A DNA stretch of 64,000 bases from Bremerella sp. TYQ1 (GCF_020150455.1 NZ_CP083740.1:4464001-4528000), one strand, 5' to 3'; counted from the stretch's first letter, positions 25,598 to 35,302 are shown. Translations and numbers: made by a program. The notes: generated from the letters alone by a model not told the origin.

Positions 25598-26434
25598 ATG
25601 ATGCGTTGCTTCGGATTGATATTGCTTAGCACGTTGTTGGTCGGCTGCGACGTTCAGTTTCCGATCGCGAGAAATTCCCCTTATCTCCATTACCGCGATA
25701 ACCCGGTTCAGCCCATTCCACCCCAAAGCCCGGGCGAAGATGGCTTGCGATACGACTTCAAGATTGTGCATGCCAATCATGGCGGAATCGAACTGCCCAA
25801 TCCCACCGAGCAAACCGAGGGCGTTTGGATTAATACACCCTCGGATGGAAGTCTGGAGATCGCGTTCCATTCTTATGGCTGGCTGGAAGATGGCGACATT
25901 CGTTACGACGACACGACCGAGCGAACGCTAACCGCTTCCGGCCAACTGATTCCCTACTACGACAAAGTCTTTCAAGTCGACTACGACGAGCGTTCGGTTC
26001 GTATGACCGAAGTGACGCATCTGATTCCCGAACCGTTTCGTCCACATGAATCATCGCGGGTCGTCGCGCTCGGCGAGCACGACTTCTCGTTGTTTCGTCG
26101 GCCGCAGTTTCACACGCATTTGCCCCCAGGAACGGAAGATCATTTCGCGCGGATCTCGGTTTTGAAGATAGAGCCTGAAATCGGGGAAGCCTACGTCGAG
26201 TTGTTGCCAACCCATCGCTGGGTGACGGACACGAATCGAGCCGAGGAAGAAACTGGCCTGGTTACAACGAAGCAGCTTCGCATCGGTGATACGTTTGAAG
26301 TCGACGGGCACATCGTTCGCTTGGAACGCATCGTGCCGCCGGTCGAGATCCTAGGGGTCGGCATGCCGATCGGTTGGATCGAGCTCAGCGACGTGCAACG
26401 TTTCAGCACGGAGCAACAACATGCCGCGCTGTGA
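25598..26434 (+). CDS. putative lipoprotein, paralogue of next gene
   Basis: 278 residues from ATG 25598 (another ATG is the next codon). Signal with lipobox LLVGC at about residue 13. The mature part is beta-rich and acidic/aromatic. The segment LIPYYDKVFQVDYDERSVRM and the end RLERIVPPVEILGVGMPIGWIE have counterparts in the following gene. Family not recognised; both lack enzyme motifs. Its 3' end overlaps the next gene by 14 bases, so the two are translated together and probably form or belong to one envelope complex. Confidence 0.65.
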   Translation: MMRCFGLILLSTLLVGCDVQFPIARNSPYLHYRDNPVQPIPPQSPGEDGLRYDFKIVHANHGGIELPNPTEQTEGVWINTPSDGSLEIAFHSYGWLEDGDIRYDDTTERTLTASGQLIPYYDKVFQVDYDERSVRMTEVTHLIPEPFRPHESSRVVALGEHDFSLFRRPQFHTHLPPGTEDHFARISVLKIEPEIGEAYVELLPTHRWVTDTNRAEEETGLVTTKQLRIGDTFEVDGHIVRLERIVPPVEILGVGMPIGWIELSDVQRFSTEQQHAAL

Positions 26435-27182
26435 TTGCCGCATCGCGCTGCTACTTTCCGTTTTGATTGCCGGCTGTGGCAATCCGGCCGAATCGAGTCA
26501 GGCACTTCCTGCGTTACCAACGATACTGCCGGCCGAAGATGACATTGGCGTGACCGTTTACGACTGGAAGCATGACGGTTTGGATCGACCATGTCTCATC
26601 GCGTTGCCCAATCGATCGCCGGCGCCTGTCGTGGTTCGGTTTCGTCAGTGCGAGATCGATGGTGAAGCAATCGGAGTGATCTTCTTCGACTCGGAGTATG
26701 AAATCGAAGTCGGAAATATCTTGTCGGATCAAGCATTGGTGTTTGTCCGGCCAGGCGACATTGTTCCGTTCTACGCTCAGCTTTATCACGTTCACTTCGA
26801 CGAAAAGAGACTTCAGCTTCGTGACGTAACCCAAGATGTTCCTGCCGAGTTTCATCCGAACACGTCAACGTTGGTCATTAGCCGAAGCGAAGAGAAAATG
26901 ATTCGCGAACGATTGTTCAATCTGCAGTCGGACCGCTGGGCCGATTACGAACGTGTCCGAGTCACCAAGATTGCGGCCGACGGAAGCGAAGCGAGTTACG
27001 TTGGCAAACCCTATCATGGTTCCGACCAGGGCGCTCAGGGTGACGAAGTCATTCGTCCGAACGAAATCGTCCATCGCCGATCAAACGTTGTCAGCAAAGT
27101 CGCCAGGATTGTCCCGCCGCAAACGATCGAGGACGTCGGCAATCTTCGGGGCTGGGTAGAGTTTGTTCAGGAAAACGAGTAG
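26421..27182 (+). CDS. putative lipoprotein, paralogue of previous gene
   Basis: 253 residues. Signal with a lipobox-like LIAGC at about residue 19. FVRPGDIVPFYAQLYHVHF, VTQDVPAEFHPN and the C-terminal ARIVPPQTIEDVGNLRGWVE align with the previous gene, showing a tandem duplication followed by strong divergence. Function unknown. The neighbour downstream is a tryptophan-rich protein, 73 bases away. Confidence 0.62.
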   Translation: MPRCDCRIALLLSVLIAGCGNPAESSQALPALPTILPAEDDIGVTVYDWKHDGLDRPCLIALPNRSPAPVVVRFRQCEIDGEAIGVIFFDSEYEIEVGNILSDQALVFVRPGDIVPFYAQLYHVHFDEKRLQLRDVTQDVPAEFHPNTSTLVISRSEEKMIRERLFNLQSDRWADYERVRVTKIAADGSEASYVGKPYHGSDQGAQGDEVIRPNEIVHRRSNVVSKVARIVPPQTIEDVGNLRGWVEFVQENE

Positions 27183-27255
27183 GAGTTACTCGAACGCTGA
27201 CCTAGGATGATGAGAAACAAAGCGTTCTCTTGCTACACGGTTTCCCTGTCATGCT

Positions 27256-27714
27256 ATGAACGAACCCAGAGTGCATTTTGAGCCGAATTATCACCGTGTC
27301 GAAGGGGTCACACGTATTAGTTCTCGCTGGGCCGTCGAACTTTGGGGGCCATTTTTTCGCCGAACGGAAGAAGGGGCGATTGTTGTTTGGAATGCCGAGC
27401 TAACCATCTGGTTCACGACTTATGTCTGGCGACCTGGGGAATTTGGCAATGACATGTGGCTATTTTTGTGGCGACCAACTCAAACCATCGACGAACATGG
27501 TGAATCACGAGGTAAAGTCGACCGATACTCGTATTTTCTATGGCAGAATCGTGCGTGGACGTTTCACGGATGTTGTGTCCGCGAAATCGAAGGCAACTGG
27601 AATTGTTCGGAAGAAGAAAACACATCGCTTTGGGTTGCGATGGATTTAAAGTCGAAGAGCCAAACAAAGCTCGCGCAACAGATCTTCGACAGCGTTCGAT
27701 ACTTGGGGGGCTAA
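27256..27714 (+). CDS. Trp-rich hypothetical protein
   Basis: 152 residues, with at least 14 Trp residues, many in pairs (WAVELWGPFF, WFTTYVWRPG, MWLFLWRPT). No signal peptide and no hydrophobic helix. The pattern suggests a small soluble beta-rich domain. Not recognised. It converges on the pyrophosphatase gene and their stops overlap by 4 bases (27711-27714). Confidence 0.55.
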   Translation: MNEPRVHFEPNYHRVEGVTRISSRWAVELWGPFFRRTEEGAIVVWNAELTIWFTTYVWRPGEFGNDMWLFLWRPTQTIDEHGESRGKVDRYSYFLWQNRAWTFHGCCVREIEGNWNCSEEENTSLWVAMDLKSKSQTKLAQQIFDSVRYLGG

Positions 27715-30206
27715 AAAATCCCTAGTGCGATCAGGCTGTAACGCACTACGAATCCTCCCACGACCAGGCTGACCATGCTCATCAGCTTGATCAGAATATT
27801 TAAGCTGGGGCCGCTGGTGTCTTTGAATGGATCACCGACCGTATCTCCGACGACAGCTGCTTTGTGGGCGTCGCTTCCTTTGCCGCCATGATGGCCAGCT
27901 TCGATATACTTCTTCGCGTTGTCCCAGCTACCGCCGCTGTTGGCCATAAACACGGCCAGGCAAAAACCGCTGGTGAGTGCACCGACGAGCAGACCTAAAA
28001 CGCCACCGACGCCCAAGACCCAGCCAACGGCGATCGGCGTGATCAGTCCCAGTAGCGAAGGAACGATCATTTCCATCTGGGCCGCTTTCGTGCTGATCTC
28101 AACAGGAGCCGCGTAGTCTGGCTCTTCGCTGTTGTCCATGATGCCGGGCTTCTCTCGGAACTGGCGCCGCACTTCTTCTACCATCCCTTTCGCCGCTCGG
28201 CCGACGGCTTTCATGGTGAGCGCACAAAAGACAAATGTCGCCATGGCGCCGATGAAAATCCCAACAAGGACGCGGGGATTCATCACGTGGGCTTCGTAGT
28301 AAGTCGCGAAGTCACTGAGGCTTGCCTCGTGAATGTTGATCAGCTTGGCTCCTGTCGATGCGAACGCCAGTTGTGGCTCCCCTTCCCCGTCGGCAATTGT
28401 CATGAATTCGGGAGTTAACGCGGCTGGCTTACCGTCCGAGCCCAATGTTTCCCAGGTCTCTTGGACTTCGGCATGACGCAGATCGGCTGGCATCGGTAGG
28501 TACCCGAAGACGTGATCGGTGTTGTCATGCTTCTGTTTCAAGATCACCAGGCCTGGGGCAATCTTGGTGGGTGTGTCGTACTCGACGATCGCGGCGGTGC
28601 TGTTGCTCCATCGCTCGAATCCTTCTCGCACCACTTCGACATAGGCGGCCATCAATGCCAACGCCGTCAGCGCGGCCGAGCCAATCGCAAAGCCCTTTCC
28701 AGTCGCGGCCGTCGTATTGCCCAGGCTGTCCAGTGCATCGGTACGTTCGCGCACGATCGGTTCCAAGTGCGACATCTCAGCGTTGCCACCGGCGTTGTCG
28801 GCGATCGGTCCATAGGCGTCGGTGGCCAGCGTAATGCCCAGTGTGCTCAGCATTCCGACAGCCGCGATGCCAACGCCATAGAGGCCCAGCGAAAAGAGAT
28901 TGGGATCGTCGAAGTTCCAACCGTTGGCAAAACCAAACGACGCAACGGTCGCTACCGCAATCACAATGACCGGAGGCCAAACACTGAGCATGCCGTCGGC
29001 GATACCACCAATGATGATCGTCGCAGGCCCAGTTTCGGCTTGTTCGGCCAGGTTTTTTGTCGGAGTAAATTCATCACTGGTCGCGTACTCGGTCCATTTG
29101 CCGATCAGCCATCCGGCCGCCAAGCCGACGAGAATACTGAACGAAACTCCAGGAATGACAACGCCCAAGGAATAGGAAGCTTCAGGGATCGCTGGCATCA
29201 ACCAAATGCAGATCAAGATCGAAACGACTGCCACCGCGGCCGTTGCCGCATTGATCCCTCTCGACAACGCGGCCAGCAAATTCTTTTGCGTGGCTCCTTC
29301 CTGAGTGCGTACCAGGTACACACCTCCGATGGAAAGGAGCATGCCCATGGCGGCGATCAGCATCGGGACGAACACCGCGCGGATTTGGGCGTCGGCGATG
29401 TCTTCGTACCCTGCCGCAGAAGCCATTGCTGGGGAAGAAAACGCGGCGACGCCTAATGCAGCCGTAGCGAGAATGCTTCCGCAGTAGCTTTCGTAGAGAT
29501 CGGCCCCCATACCGGCGACGTCGCCGACGTTGTCTCCCACGTTATCCGCAATGGATGCCGGATTTCGCGGATCGTCTTCGGGAATGCCCTGCTCAACTTT
29601 CCCCACCAGGTCGGCACCGACATCGGCCGCTTTGGTGAAGATGCCTCCCCCGACGCGTGCGAACAACGCCTGGCAGCTGGCTCCCATACCGAAGCAAAGC
29701 ATCGTCGTGGTGATATTGAACAACGACAGCTCAAACACCCAGTACAGCACGCCGAACCAGATGACGATGTCCAGCAGACCGAGGCCAACAACCGTCAGTC
29801 CCATGACCGCTCCACTACGGAAGGCCACTTGAAGTCCTTGGTTCAGCGACTTCTGAGCCCCAGCCGCCGTTCGATTGCTGGCCAACGTGGCGGTCTTCAT
29901 GCCGATCCAGCCAGCCAAGCCAGAGAACAGCCCTCCGGTCATGAACGCGAACGGTACCCAGCGGCTTTGCACCTCGAAGACAAACGCCAAAAGGGCAAGA
30001 ACCGCCGCGATCACAACAAAGAAAATCGCGACGACAGTGTACTGCTGAGTCAGATAAGCGTTCGCCCCTTCGCGAACGAACCCGGCAATCCGCTGCATCG
30101 TCGACGAGCCAGGGTCGGCTTTGACCATGCCCATGAAGAAGAAGTAGGCCTGAATCAGGGCCACAATTGCCGCAAGAAGTACCAACAACCAGATGCCGAA
30201 AAACAT
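27711..30206 (-). CDS. hppA: membrane-bound ion-pumping pyrophosphatase
   Basis: 831 residues from ATG 30206, preceded by AGGAATGG; the frame is open 25 codons upstream without a site. About 16 membrane helices. Diagnostic motifs: [11 protein letters not shown] for PPi/Mg binding, [20 protein letters not shown], and [13 protein letters not shown] near the end. The key position in [17 protein letters not shown] is Ala (K+-independent pumps have Lys), so it belongs to the K+-dependent class, which includes Na+ pumps and K+-dependent H+ pumps. The ion pumped cannot be told by eye. It hydrolyses PPi to energise the membrane. Length exceeds the usual 700-770 because of an insertion before [10 protein letters not shown]. 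Confidence 0.95.
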   Translation of the reverse strand: MFFGIWLLVLLAAIVALIQAYFFFMGMVKADPGSSTMQRIAGFVREGANAYLTQQYTVVAIFFVVIAAVLALLAFVFEVQSRWVPFAFMTGGLFSGLAGWIGMKTATLASNRTAAGAQKSLNQGLQVAFRSGAVMGLTVVGLGLLDIVIWFGVLYWVFELSLFNITTTMLCFGMGASCQALFARVGGGIFTKAADVGADLVGKVEQGIPEDDPRNPASIADNVGDNVGDVAGMGADLYESYCGSILATAALGVAAFSSPAMASAAGYEDIADAQIRAVFVPMLIAAMGMLLSIGGVYLVRTQEGATQKNLLAALSRGINAATAAVAVVSILICIWLMPAIPEASYSLGVVIPGVSFSILVGLAAGWLIGKWTEYATSDEFTPTKNLAEQAETGPATIIIGGIADGMLSVWPPVIVIAVATVASFGFANGWNFDDPNLFSLGLYGVGIAAVGMLSTLGITLATDAYGPIADNAGGNAEMSHLEPIVRERTDALDSLGNTTAATGKGFAIGSAALTALALMAAYVEVVREGFERWSNSTAAIVEYDTPTKIAPGLVILKQKHDNTDHVFGYLPMPADLRHAEVQETWETLGSDGKPAALTPEFMTIADGEGEPQLAFASTGAKLINIHEASLSDFATYYEAHVMNPRVLVGIFIGAMATFVFCALTMKAVGRAAKGMVEEVRRQFREKPGIMDNSEEPDYAAPVEISTKAAQMEMIVPSLLGLITPIAVGWVLGVGGVLGLLVGALTSGFCLAVFMANSGGSWDNAKKYIEAGHHGGKGSDAHKAAVVGDTVGDPFKDTSGPSLNILIKLMSMVSLVVGGFVVRYSLIALGIF

Positions 30207-30755
30207 GGTGCCATTCCTTTGAAGACCGACGGCAAGAATCAGGGTGTCGCAATCGAAGGAGTACCCACGTGTCTGAGCCATTGGCTCCAGTGCGTGAGGC
30301 AGCCGTTATTATCCACATATCTGGGGTGGTTAAAACCGGAATGTGCGGGATCTTCAGCGAATTTAAGGTGTTTTAGGCGCAATAAAGGCTAAGTTGCGGT
30401 AGTGCAGGCTCCATTAGCAAGTTTGGGTGGTTACGCGACGCGTGCGGACCGTTGGCCGCTTGTGACGCATCCGCGGATGCAAATCGCCTGAAATCCCTGG
30501 CTTACCCTGCTTTAAGTGTTTTCCCCCAGTTCAGGTGGATTTGACCAACGTGTGCAAAATTGTTGGCTTCTTCAAGAACAGCGATTAAGCTTTAGGTGTT
30601 GTGTTTCCTGCTTATTGGGTAGGAAAAGTATCCGCTAGTGGTCGCTTCGTTGGGGCCCAGCGTGGCGGATCTTGTCTTGGAATTCATCTCACACAGTTTG
30701 TAGACGATTCGCAGGCATTCGCCGCTCGATAGCGAATCAGAGGAGCATTTTTCTC
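30207..30755. other. intergenic region between hppA and Gly-rich gene
   Basis: About 550 bases with divergent promoters expected. It contains a perfect 14-bp palindrome GCATCCGCGGATGC at 30467-30480, a candidate operator, and AGAGGAGC (30740-30747) as ribosome site for the next gene. No small gene is convincing. Confidence 0.5.
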
Positions 30756-31613
30756 ATGAAGTGGCACATGGTTGGGCGATTGTTTGGCTGCGTGGCCATG
30801 CTGGGCTGTTTGGCCCCTGTAGCAATGGCAGACGAAAAGAGCGCCGCGTCGACCAATGAAGTCGAAACGGTCGAGATGTTCCAAGCCATCGACGACGGTG
30901 ACATCGAAGTGAAGTTCATCCCGATGAACTCCAAGAAGGGCACCGTCATTATCACGAATAAAACCAAGAAGAAGATGCGGCTTGCCATGCCGGCCGCGTT
31001 TGCTGGAGTGCCACTTGCCCAGTTCGGCGGCGGTGGTGGCGGCTTTGGCGGCGGCGGCCAAGGTGGTTTTGGCGGCGGCCAAGGCGGCTTCGGTGGCGGC
31101 GGCGGTGGTAACCAAGGAGTCGGCGGCGGCTTCGGCGGCGGCGGCGGTGGTGGCTTCGGCGGCGGTGGCGGCGGCTTTGGCGGTGGTGGCCAAGGCGGCG
31201 GTGGCGGTTTCTTCAACGTCATGCCTGAGAAGGTCCAACGCATCAAAGTCCAAGGCGTTTGCCTGGATCATGGTCTGGAAGATCCCGATCCACAGATCCC
31301 TTACGAACTGAAGCCAATCGGTACCTACACCGAAAAACCTGGTGTCGCTGACATCTGTCACATGCTCGCTACCGGCGAACTGAACCAGCGCAGTGCTCAA
31401 GCAGCCGCATGGCACTTGAACAACGACATGAGCTGGGAAGAACTCGCCAGCAAGCGAATCGAACATCTTGTCGGTTCGCCAACCCCTTACTTCAGTCGTC
31501 AAGAACTGGCAATCGCCTACAAGGCTTCTGAAGCTGCCAAAGAGCGTCACGCCGCTCGTGAAAAGGCTCGCAAGCAGAAGCCAACCGAATCGCTCTCGCT
31601 CAGCGCTGAGTAA
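30756..31613 (+). CDS. exported Gly-rich protein with conserved C-terminal domain
   Basis: 285 residues from ATG 30756 with AGAGGAGC upstream; a longer open frame to 30672 has no ribosome site. Signal peptide to about residue 24 (APVAMADE). Residues 25-90 form a small folded domain (FQAIDDGDIEVKFIPMN). Residues about 90-150 are GFGGGGQGG-type repeats, encoded by GGCGGC-like codons. Residues 155-235 are a second folded domain containing VQGVCLDHGLEDPDPQIPYE, TYTEKPGVADICHMLATGEL and AAAWHLNNDMSWEELASKR. The Gly-rich part is a flexible linker. Related proteins are known to me only as planctomycete hypotheticals. A terminator follows. Confidence 0.75.
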   Translation: MKWHMVGRLFGCVAMLGCLAPVAMADEKSAASTNEVETVEMFQAIDDGDIEVKFIPMNSKKGTVIITNKTKKKMRLAMPAAFAGVPLAQFGGGGGGFGGGGQGGFGGGQGGFGGGGGGNQGVGGGFGGGGGGGFGGGGGGFGGGGQGGGGGFFNVMPEKVQRIKVQGVCLDHGLEDPDPQIPYELKPIGTYTEKPGVADICHMLATGELNQRSAQAAAWHLNNDMSWEELASKRIEHLVGSPTPYFSRQELAIAYKASEAAKERHAAREKARKQKPTESLSLSAE

Positions 31614-31645
31614 GCGTTCGGAACGCAACGAATCAGCACGATTCG

Positions 31646-31674
31646 GGGGACGCTCTTCGGGCGTCCCCTTTTTT
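31646..31674 (+). terminator. rho-independent terminator
   Basis: GGGGACGC / GCGTCCCC 8-bp stem with TCTTCGG loop, followed by six T; 33 bases after the Gly-rich gene. Confidence 0.85.
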
Positions 31675-31696
31675 ATGCGCTGTGTTGGTAAGGGAC

Positions 31697-32872
31697 TTAG
31701 GCCGCTTTCGGCGTGATTTCCCGGCTCAAGTCTTGATAACGCTCTTTAAGAATTTCGAGCTTCGTATCGTTCAACGATTCATGCTCGCGGCGTAATTCGG
31801 CCAGCTGAGAGCGGACTTGTGCCTCGCGATCGGCCAGTTCGCGTTTGGCTCGGCGGATGTCAGTATGGTGATGCTCTGCGTCATCTTCCAGTTGAACTTG
31901 CTGTTCCTGGATCTCCAGCTTCGTCAGTTCCAAATGATGCAGCAACTCACGGATCTCTTGCTTGGCTGCTTGATTGCGAGCATGCATCGCTTTGTCGAAG
32001 TGATCAATCGCGTGATCGGTTTGCTGGTCCAAACGTCGACGTAACGCGGAAGGAATCCGCACACGAATCTCGGCCCAGGCAAGTTCCAGTTGGTCTCGGA
32101 TCTCTTGCAGATCTTCAAACGCATACTGAAGTTCCTGCTGAACTCCGGTCAGCTCGTTGTTGCGAGAAGTCAGTTCTTCCTGTTGTCGCTGGAGCTGTTC
32201 TTGCTCTTGCTCGAGCCATTGATGCTGCTGGGCTCGGCTTTGTTCCATCTCGCGCTCGACCTTCTGAGCATAGCCGGCGAATTCTTTCTCACGCAGGGCC
32301 TGAAGCGAACGAGCATTCTTAAGCAGGGCCCATTGCTGAGCCAGTTGAGCTTCCGCCTCGCTCAGTTTTTCCAAGCGAACCGTCACCGCTTCTTCTACGG
32401 GAGAATCGATTTCAGGGACTTCGGTCGATTGGCCGCGCCATTTGCGACGCCACGAACGAATCTTTTCTTCGACGCTACGAAGCGGATTCGAGGAAGTCGC
32501 TTTCGGTTCGACAGGCTCCGGGGCCGTTTGTGCGGTGTAGGAAACTTGCTCGGCCATCGCCAACGCGGCACTTCGCTGCTGACTTTCGAAGTTCGCGATG
32601 CGGGCATTCAATTCTGCCTCGCGGCGATCGAGATCGACTTGGCGGTCTCGCATCAGCCGCGCCAATTGGTTGATCTGTCGACGCTGCCAATCAGGAAGCG
32701 TATCGAGATCGGCTGCCGTCAGATCGACTCCCTGATCTTCGTCCCAATTGTCTTGCGATTGCGATTCGATGTTGGCATGATGGGGTGGATCGATTCGCAA
32801 CTCCGGCGTGCTCTGCTGAGAAAGCTCGCGCGGAGGATGTGTGGTGTTCGATTTTCGAGTGGTCGGCTTCAT
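31697..32872 (-). CDS. long coiled-coil protein
   Basis: 391 residues. Residues 1-55 are polar and disordered; from about 60 to 390 the protein is almost entirely helical with heptads of Leu/Ala/Glu/Gln/Arg (MRDRQVDLDRREAELNARI, LEQEQEQLQRQQEELTSR, LAWAEIRVRIPSALRRRLDQ break near 265-290). No membrane segment, no catalytic motif. It is probably a cytoskeletal-like or scaffolding protein, or a cargo adaptor. Not assigned to a family. Gene is isolated: 83 bases from the convergent Gly-rich gene and 294 bases before trxA. Confidence 0.65.
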   Translation of the reverse strand: MKPTTRKSNTTHPPRELSQQSTPELRIDPPHHANIESQSQDNWDEDQGVDLTAADLDTLPDWQRRQINQLARLMRDRQVDLDRREAELNARIANFESQQRSAALAMAEQVSYTAQTAPEPVEPKATSSNPLRSVEEKIRSWRRKWRGQSTEVPEIDSPVEEAVTVRLEKLSEAEAQLAQQWALLKNARSLQALREKEFAGYAQKVEREMEQSRAQQHQWLEQEQEQLQRQQEELTSRNNELTGVQQELQYAFEDLQEIRDQLELAWAEIRVRIPSALRRRLDQQTDHAIDHFDKAMHARNQAAKQEIRELLHHLELTKLEIQEQQVQLEDDAEHHHTDIRRAKRELADREAQVRSQLAELRREHESLNDTKLEILKERYQDLSREITPKAA

Positions 32873-33102
32873 GGCGAATCAATGCAAACGGCGGCGGACA
32901 AATAGAGACCTCGGCCATCCTTTCGCATCGGCATGTTGTGCCTAAGAAGTTGAGTTTAACGCTTCTGTCGATTGAAATGCTGCCGGCTAGCAGTGCGAGC
33001 AACGCCAGCCAGCATGTCGGGCTGCCTGGACCAATAAGCTTGAACCACCCGATAGAGAGCTTGCTCCTGCGGCCAATCCCCTGCCCTTACCTACCGCGCA
33101 TG

Positions 33103-33131
33103 AAAAAACGGAGGATCGAGATCCTCCGTTT
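33103..33131 (-). terminator. terminator of trxA
   Basis: ACGGAGGAT (33108-33116) pairs with ATCCTCCGT (33121-33129) over a CGAG loop; a run of six T follows on the minus strand. Confidence 0.9.
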
Positions 33132-33166
33132 GATCGTTGTTCAAATTTCGCGAGCGTGCAGGACGC

Positions 33167-33487
33167 TTAGCCTTTGGCTGCGTCGAGGGCTTGCTGCAGG
33201 TTGGCCTTCGGCTGGTTGCCGAGCATTTGATTCACGACTTCGCCATTCTTGAAGATCATGACGGTCGGGATGCTCTGGATACCGTACTTCACGGCCAGAT
33301 TTGGGTTCTGATCAGTGTCGACTTTACCAACTTTGACCGAACCTTCGTATTCGGTGGCCAGTTGATCGATGACTGGAGCCAGCTGGCGGCAAGGACCGCA
33401 CCAGGGAGCCCAAAAGTCGACCAGAACCGGTTCGCTCGACTGCAGGACTTCGGCATCAAAGTTGTCTTCGGTAAATGTGTTGGCCAT
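33167..33487 (-). CDS. trxA: thioredoxin
   Basis: 106 residues, standard thioredoxin size. Redox-active motif WCGPC with Cys30 and Cys33, preceded by VDFWAPW; cis-Pro in SIPTVMIF; end KANLQQALD. General cytosolic disulfide reductant kept reduced by thioredoxin reductase. It may serve the ArsC-like enzyme encoded 300 bases away on the other strand, although that family more often uses glutaredoxin. Confidence 0.96.
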   Translation of the reverse strand: MANTFTEDNFDAEVLQSSEPVLVDFWAPWCGPCRQLAPVIDQLATEYEGSVKVGKVDTDQNPNLAVKYGIQSIPTVMIFKNGEVVNQMLGNQPKANLQQALDAAKG

Positions 33488-33804
33488 TGAGGCTACTCCC
33501 GTTTAATTGAATGTTTGGGGTTCGATTTTTCGCTTGTGTCTCATGAGAGCAAGTCGAGCCCAGACGTCCAGCAAGCCGTTATTCCGAGCGTAAACCTATA
33601 GAATCGCGAATTCTAGCCAGGTTCACAACCCAGGGGGCATGCTTTTATTATGAGGAGTGACCGCGTCGGGACAACCTTCGGCGGCCCCTTCCTGCTGGGC
33701 TCTGATAGTTAGGATGCCAACAGTGGCCCCACGTTACAGAAGGGTTTCCTCGGTTTCCCGAATCGCCCAAACAACTGCCTCCAGCCCCCAATGGAAGCCC
33801 CTCG
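33488..33804. other. intergenic region between trxA and arsC-like gene
   Basis: Divergent spacer of about 317 bases that should contain both promoters. I see no gene and no clear consensus promoter. Confidence 0.5.
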
Positions 33805-34146
33805 ATGAGCGTTACCATCTATCACAACCCACGTTGCATGAAGAGCCGACAGACGTTGGCCCGACTTGAAGAGCACGGAATCGAGCCCAAGATCGTGCGG
33901 TACTTAGACGAGCCGCTGGACGAAAAGACGATCAAGGGACTGCTCAAGAAGCTGGGACTCAAAGCGGAGCAACTTGTCCGGAAGAAGGATCACAAAGCCC
34001 TCGGCTTGGCGCAGCCTGAGGACGAAGCGGGCTGGATTGCCCAGATGGCAGCCAACCCGAAGATCATCGAACGCCCGATCGTCGTCGTTGGCAAAGAGGC
34101 CCGACTTGGTCGCCCGCCCGAAAGTGTCGACGAGATTCTACCGTAG
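33805..34146 (+). CDS. ArsC-family (YfgD-type) arsenate reductase-like protein
   Basis: 113 residues. Thioredoxin-fold ArsC/Spx family: HNPRCMKSRQTL with catalytic-type Cys11, then LDEPLDEKTIKGLLKKLGL, and C-terminal ERPIVVVGKEARLGRPPESV including the arsenate-site Arg. In E. coli the close relatives are ArsC and YfgD. No arsR, arsB or acr3 lie nearby, so arsenic resistance is not proven; it could be a stress-linked reductase. Confidence 0.82.
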   Translation: MSVTIYHNPRCMKSRQTLARLEEHGIEPKIVRYLDEPLDEKTIKGLLKKLGLKAEQLVRKKDHKALGLAQPEDEAGWIAQMAANPKIIERPIVVVGKEARLGRPPESVDEILP

Positions 34147-34376
34147 CCATTGGATGCTGCCTCTTCATTGGCAAGGGTTGGGACCTACCGCGGGGAACCG
34201 ATGCTGGCATCCGCCCCTCAAGTTCCCAATTTCAGTGAGGGGGCAAATCTGGTTATACTGCAAGGGTTTCCGAAACCTTCCCGACGTGTCGCTGACCTGC
34301 GGGTTCCCCGCGAAGCGGTGCGTCTTTCTCGTTTAGGCCTTCCCCAGAGGGCCTTAGCGAAATAAAGATATCCAGT

Positions 34377-35297
34377 ATGGCGAAATACATTATTCGCTAC
34401 GGGGCCATGCGCTTTTTGGGCGTGTTCTCGGCCCGAGCAAAGGATGATTATGTCCGCGACGACAAAGTGATCGTCCGCACCAAGCGCGGCTTGGAGGTGG
34501 GCGAAGTGCTTTGCGAAGCGACCGATGACGCGGTTCAGCAGTTAAGCGACCCGGCGTTCGGCAGCATCATGCGGCCGATGTCCGAAGAGGACGAGAAGCA
34601 AACCCAGCATATGCATGGGGATGTTCAGCGCGAGATCGAAACGGTTCGCCGCGTGATCCGCGAAATGGACCTGCCGATGCAGTTGGTGGATGTCGAGCAT
34701 TTGTTCGGGGGTGAACGCGTGATCGTTTACTACCTGGCCGAATCGCGTGTCGACTTCCGCGAGCTGGTCAAAGCGTTGGCTTCCGAATTGCAAACGCGGA
34801 TCGAGATGCGGCAGATTGGCGTTCGTGACGAAGCCAAGCTGCTGGCCGACTATGGCGACTGCGGCAAGCCCGTTTGCTGCAATACGCACCTCAGCGAAAT
34901 GCCGCCCGTTTCGATGCGGATGGCCAAGTTACAGAAAGCGACCCTCGATCCGACGAAGATCTCCGGCCGTTGTGGGCGACTGAAGTGTTGCCTACGTTAC
35001 GAGTACGACACCTACGAAGAGCTTCAGCGCGACCTGCCACCGATTGGCAGCGATATCGTGACGAGTAACGGTCGCGGACGCGTGCTGAATCACGAGATCC
35101 TTGCCGGGCAACTGCTTGTGCGAATGGAAGACAATCGCAACATCATGATCGATGCCAGCGAAGTGTTGACTGTTCTAAAGCGGGGCAACGGCAGCACCGG
35201 CGGCAGTTCGCGCCGGGGCAAACGTCGCGATAAGAAAGATGCCGCAGACGAGAGCGGCGACAACGCACAATCCCAAAACGACAAGACCAAGGAATAA
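34377..35297 (+). CDS. PSP1-domain protein, YaaT/RicT homologue
   Basis: 306 residues. The PSP1 family domain covers residues 1-265; two clusters carry six cysteines: Cys162, Cys167, Cys168 (GDCGKPVCCNT) and Cys199, Cys204, Cys205 (GRCGRLKCCLRYE). In Bacillus, YaaT/RicT with these Cys is part of the Ric complex (with YlbF and YmcA) that controls RNA processing by RNase Y and holds Fe-S clusters. The C-terminal 35 residues are a charged tail. Paired with a Minf_1886 gene five bases downstream. Function in planctomycetes is inference. Confidence 0.88.
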   Translation: MAKYIIRYGAMRFLGVFSARAKDDYVRDDKVIVRTKRGLEVGEVLCEATDDAVQQLSDPAFGSIMRPMSEEDEKQTQHMHGDVQREIETVRRVIREMDLPMQLVDVEHLFGGERVIVYYLAESRVDFRELVKALASELQTRIEMRQIGVRDEAKLLADYGDCGKPVCCNTHLSEMPPVSMRMAKLQKATLDPTKISGRCGRLKCCLRYEYDTYEELQRDLPPIGSDIVTSNGRGRVLNHEILAGQLLVRMEDNRNIMIDASEVLTVLKRGNGSTGGSSRRGKRRDKKDAADESGDNAQSQNDKTKE

Positions 35298-35302
35298 TCG
35301 GG

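Noticed and set aside
30684..31628. 314-residue open frame antisense to the Gly-rich gene
   Set aside because: It is the complement of the Gly-rich GGC repeats, giving Ala/Thr runs. No signal, no ribosome site; the plus-strand gene has a signal peptide and terminator.
33805..34146. Arsenic resistance operon
   Set aside because: Only an ArsC/YfgD-like gene; no arsR, arsB/acr3 or arsA nearby.
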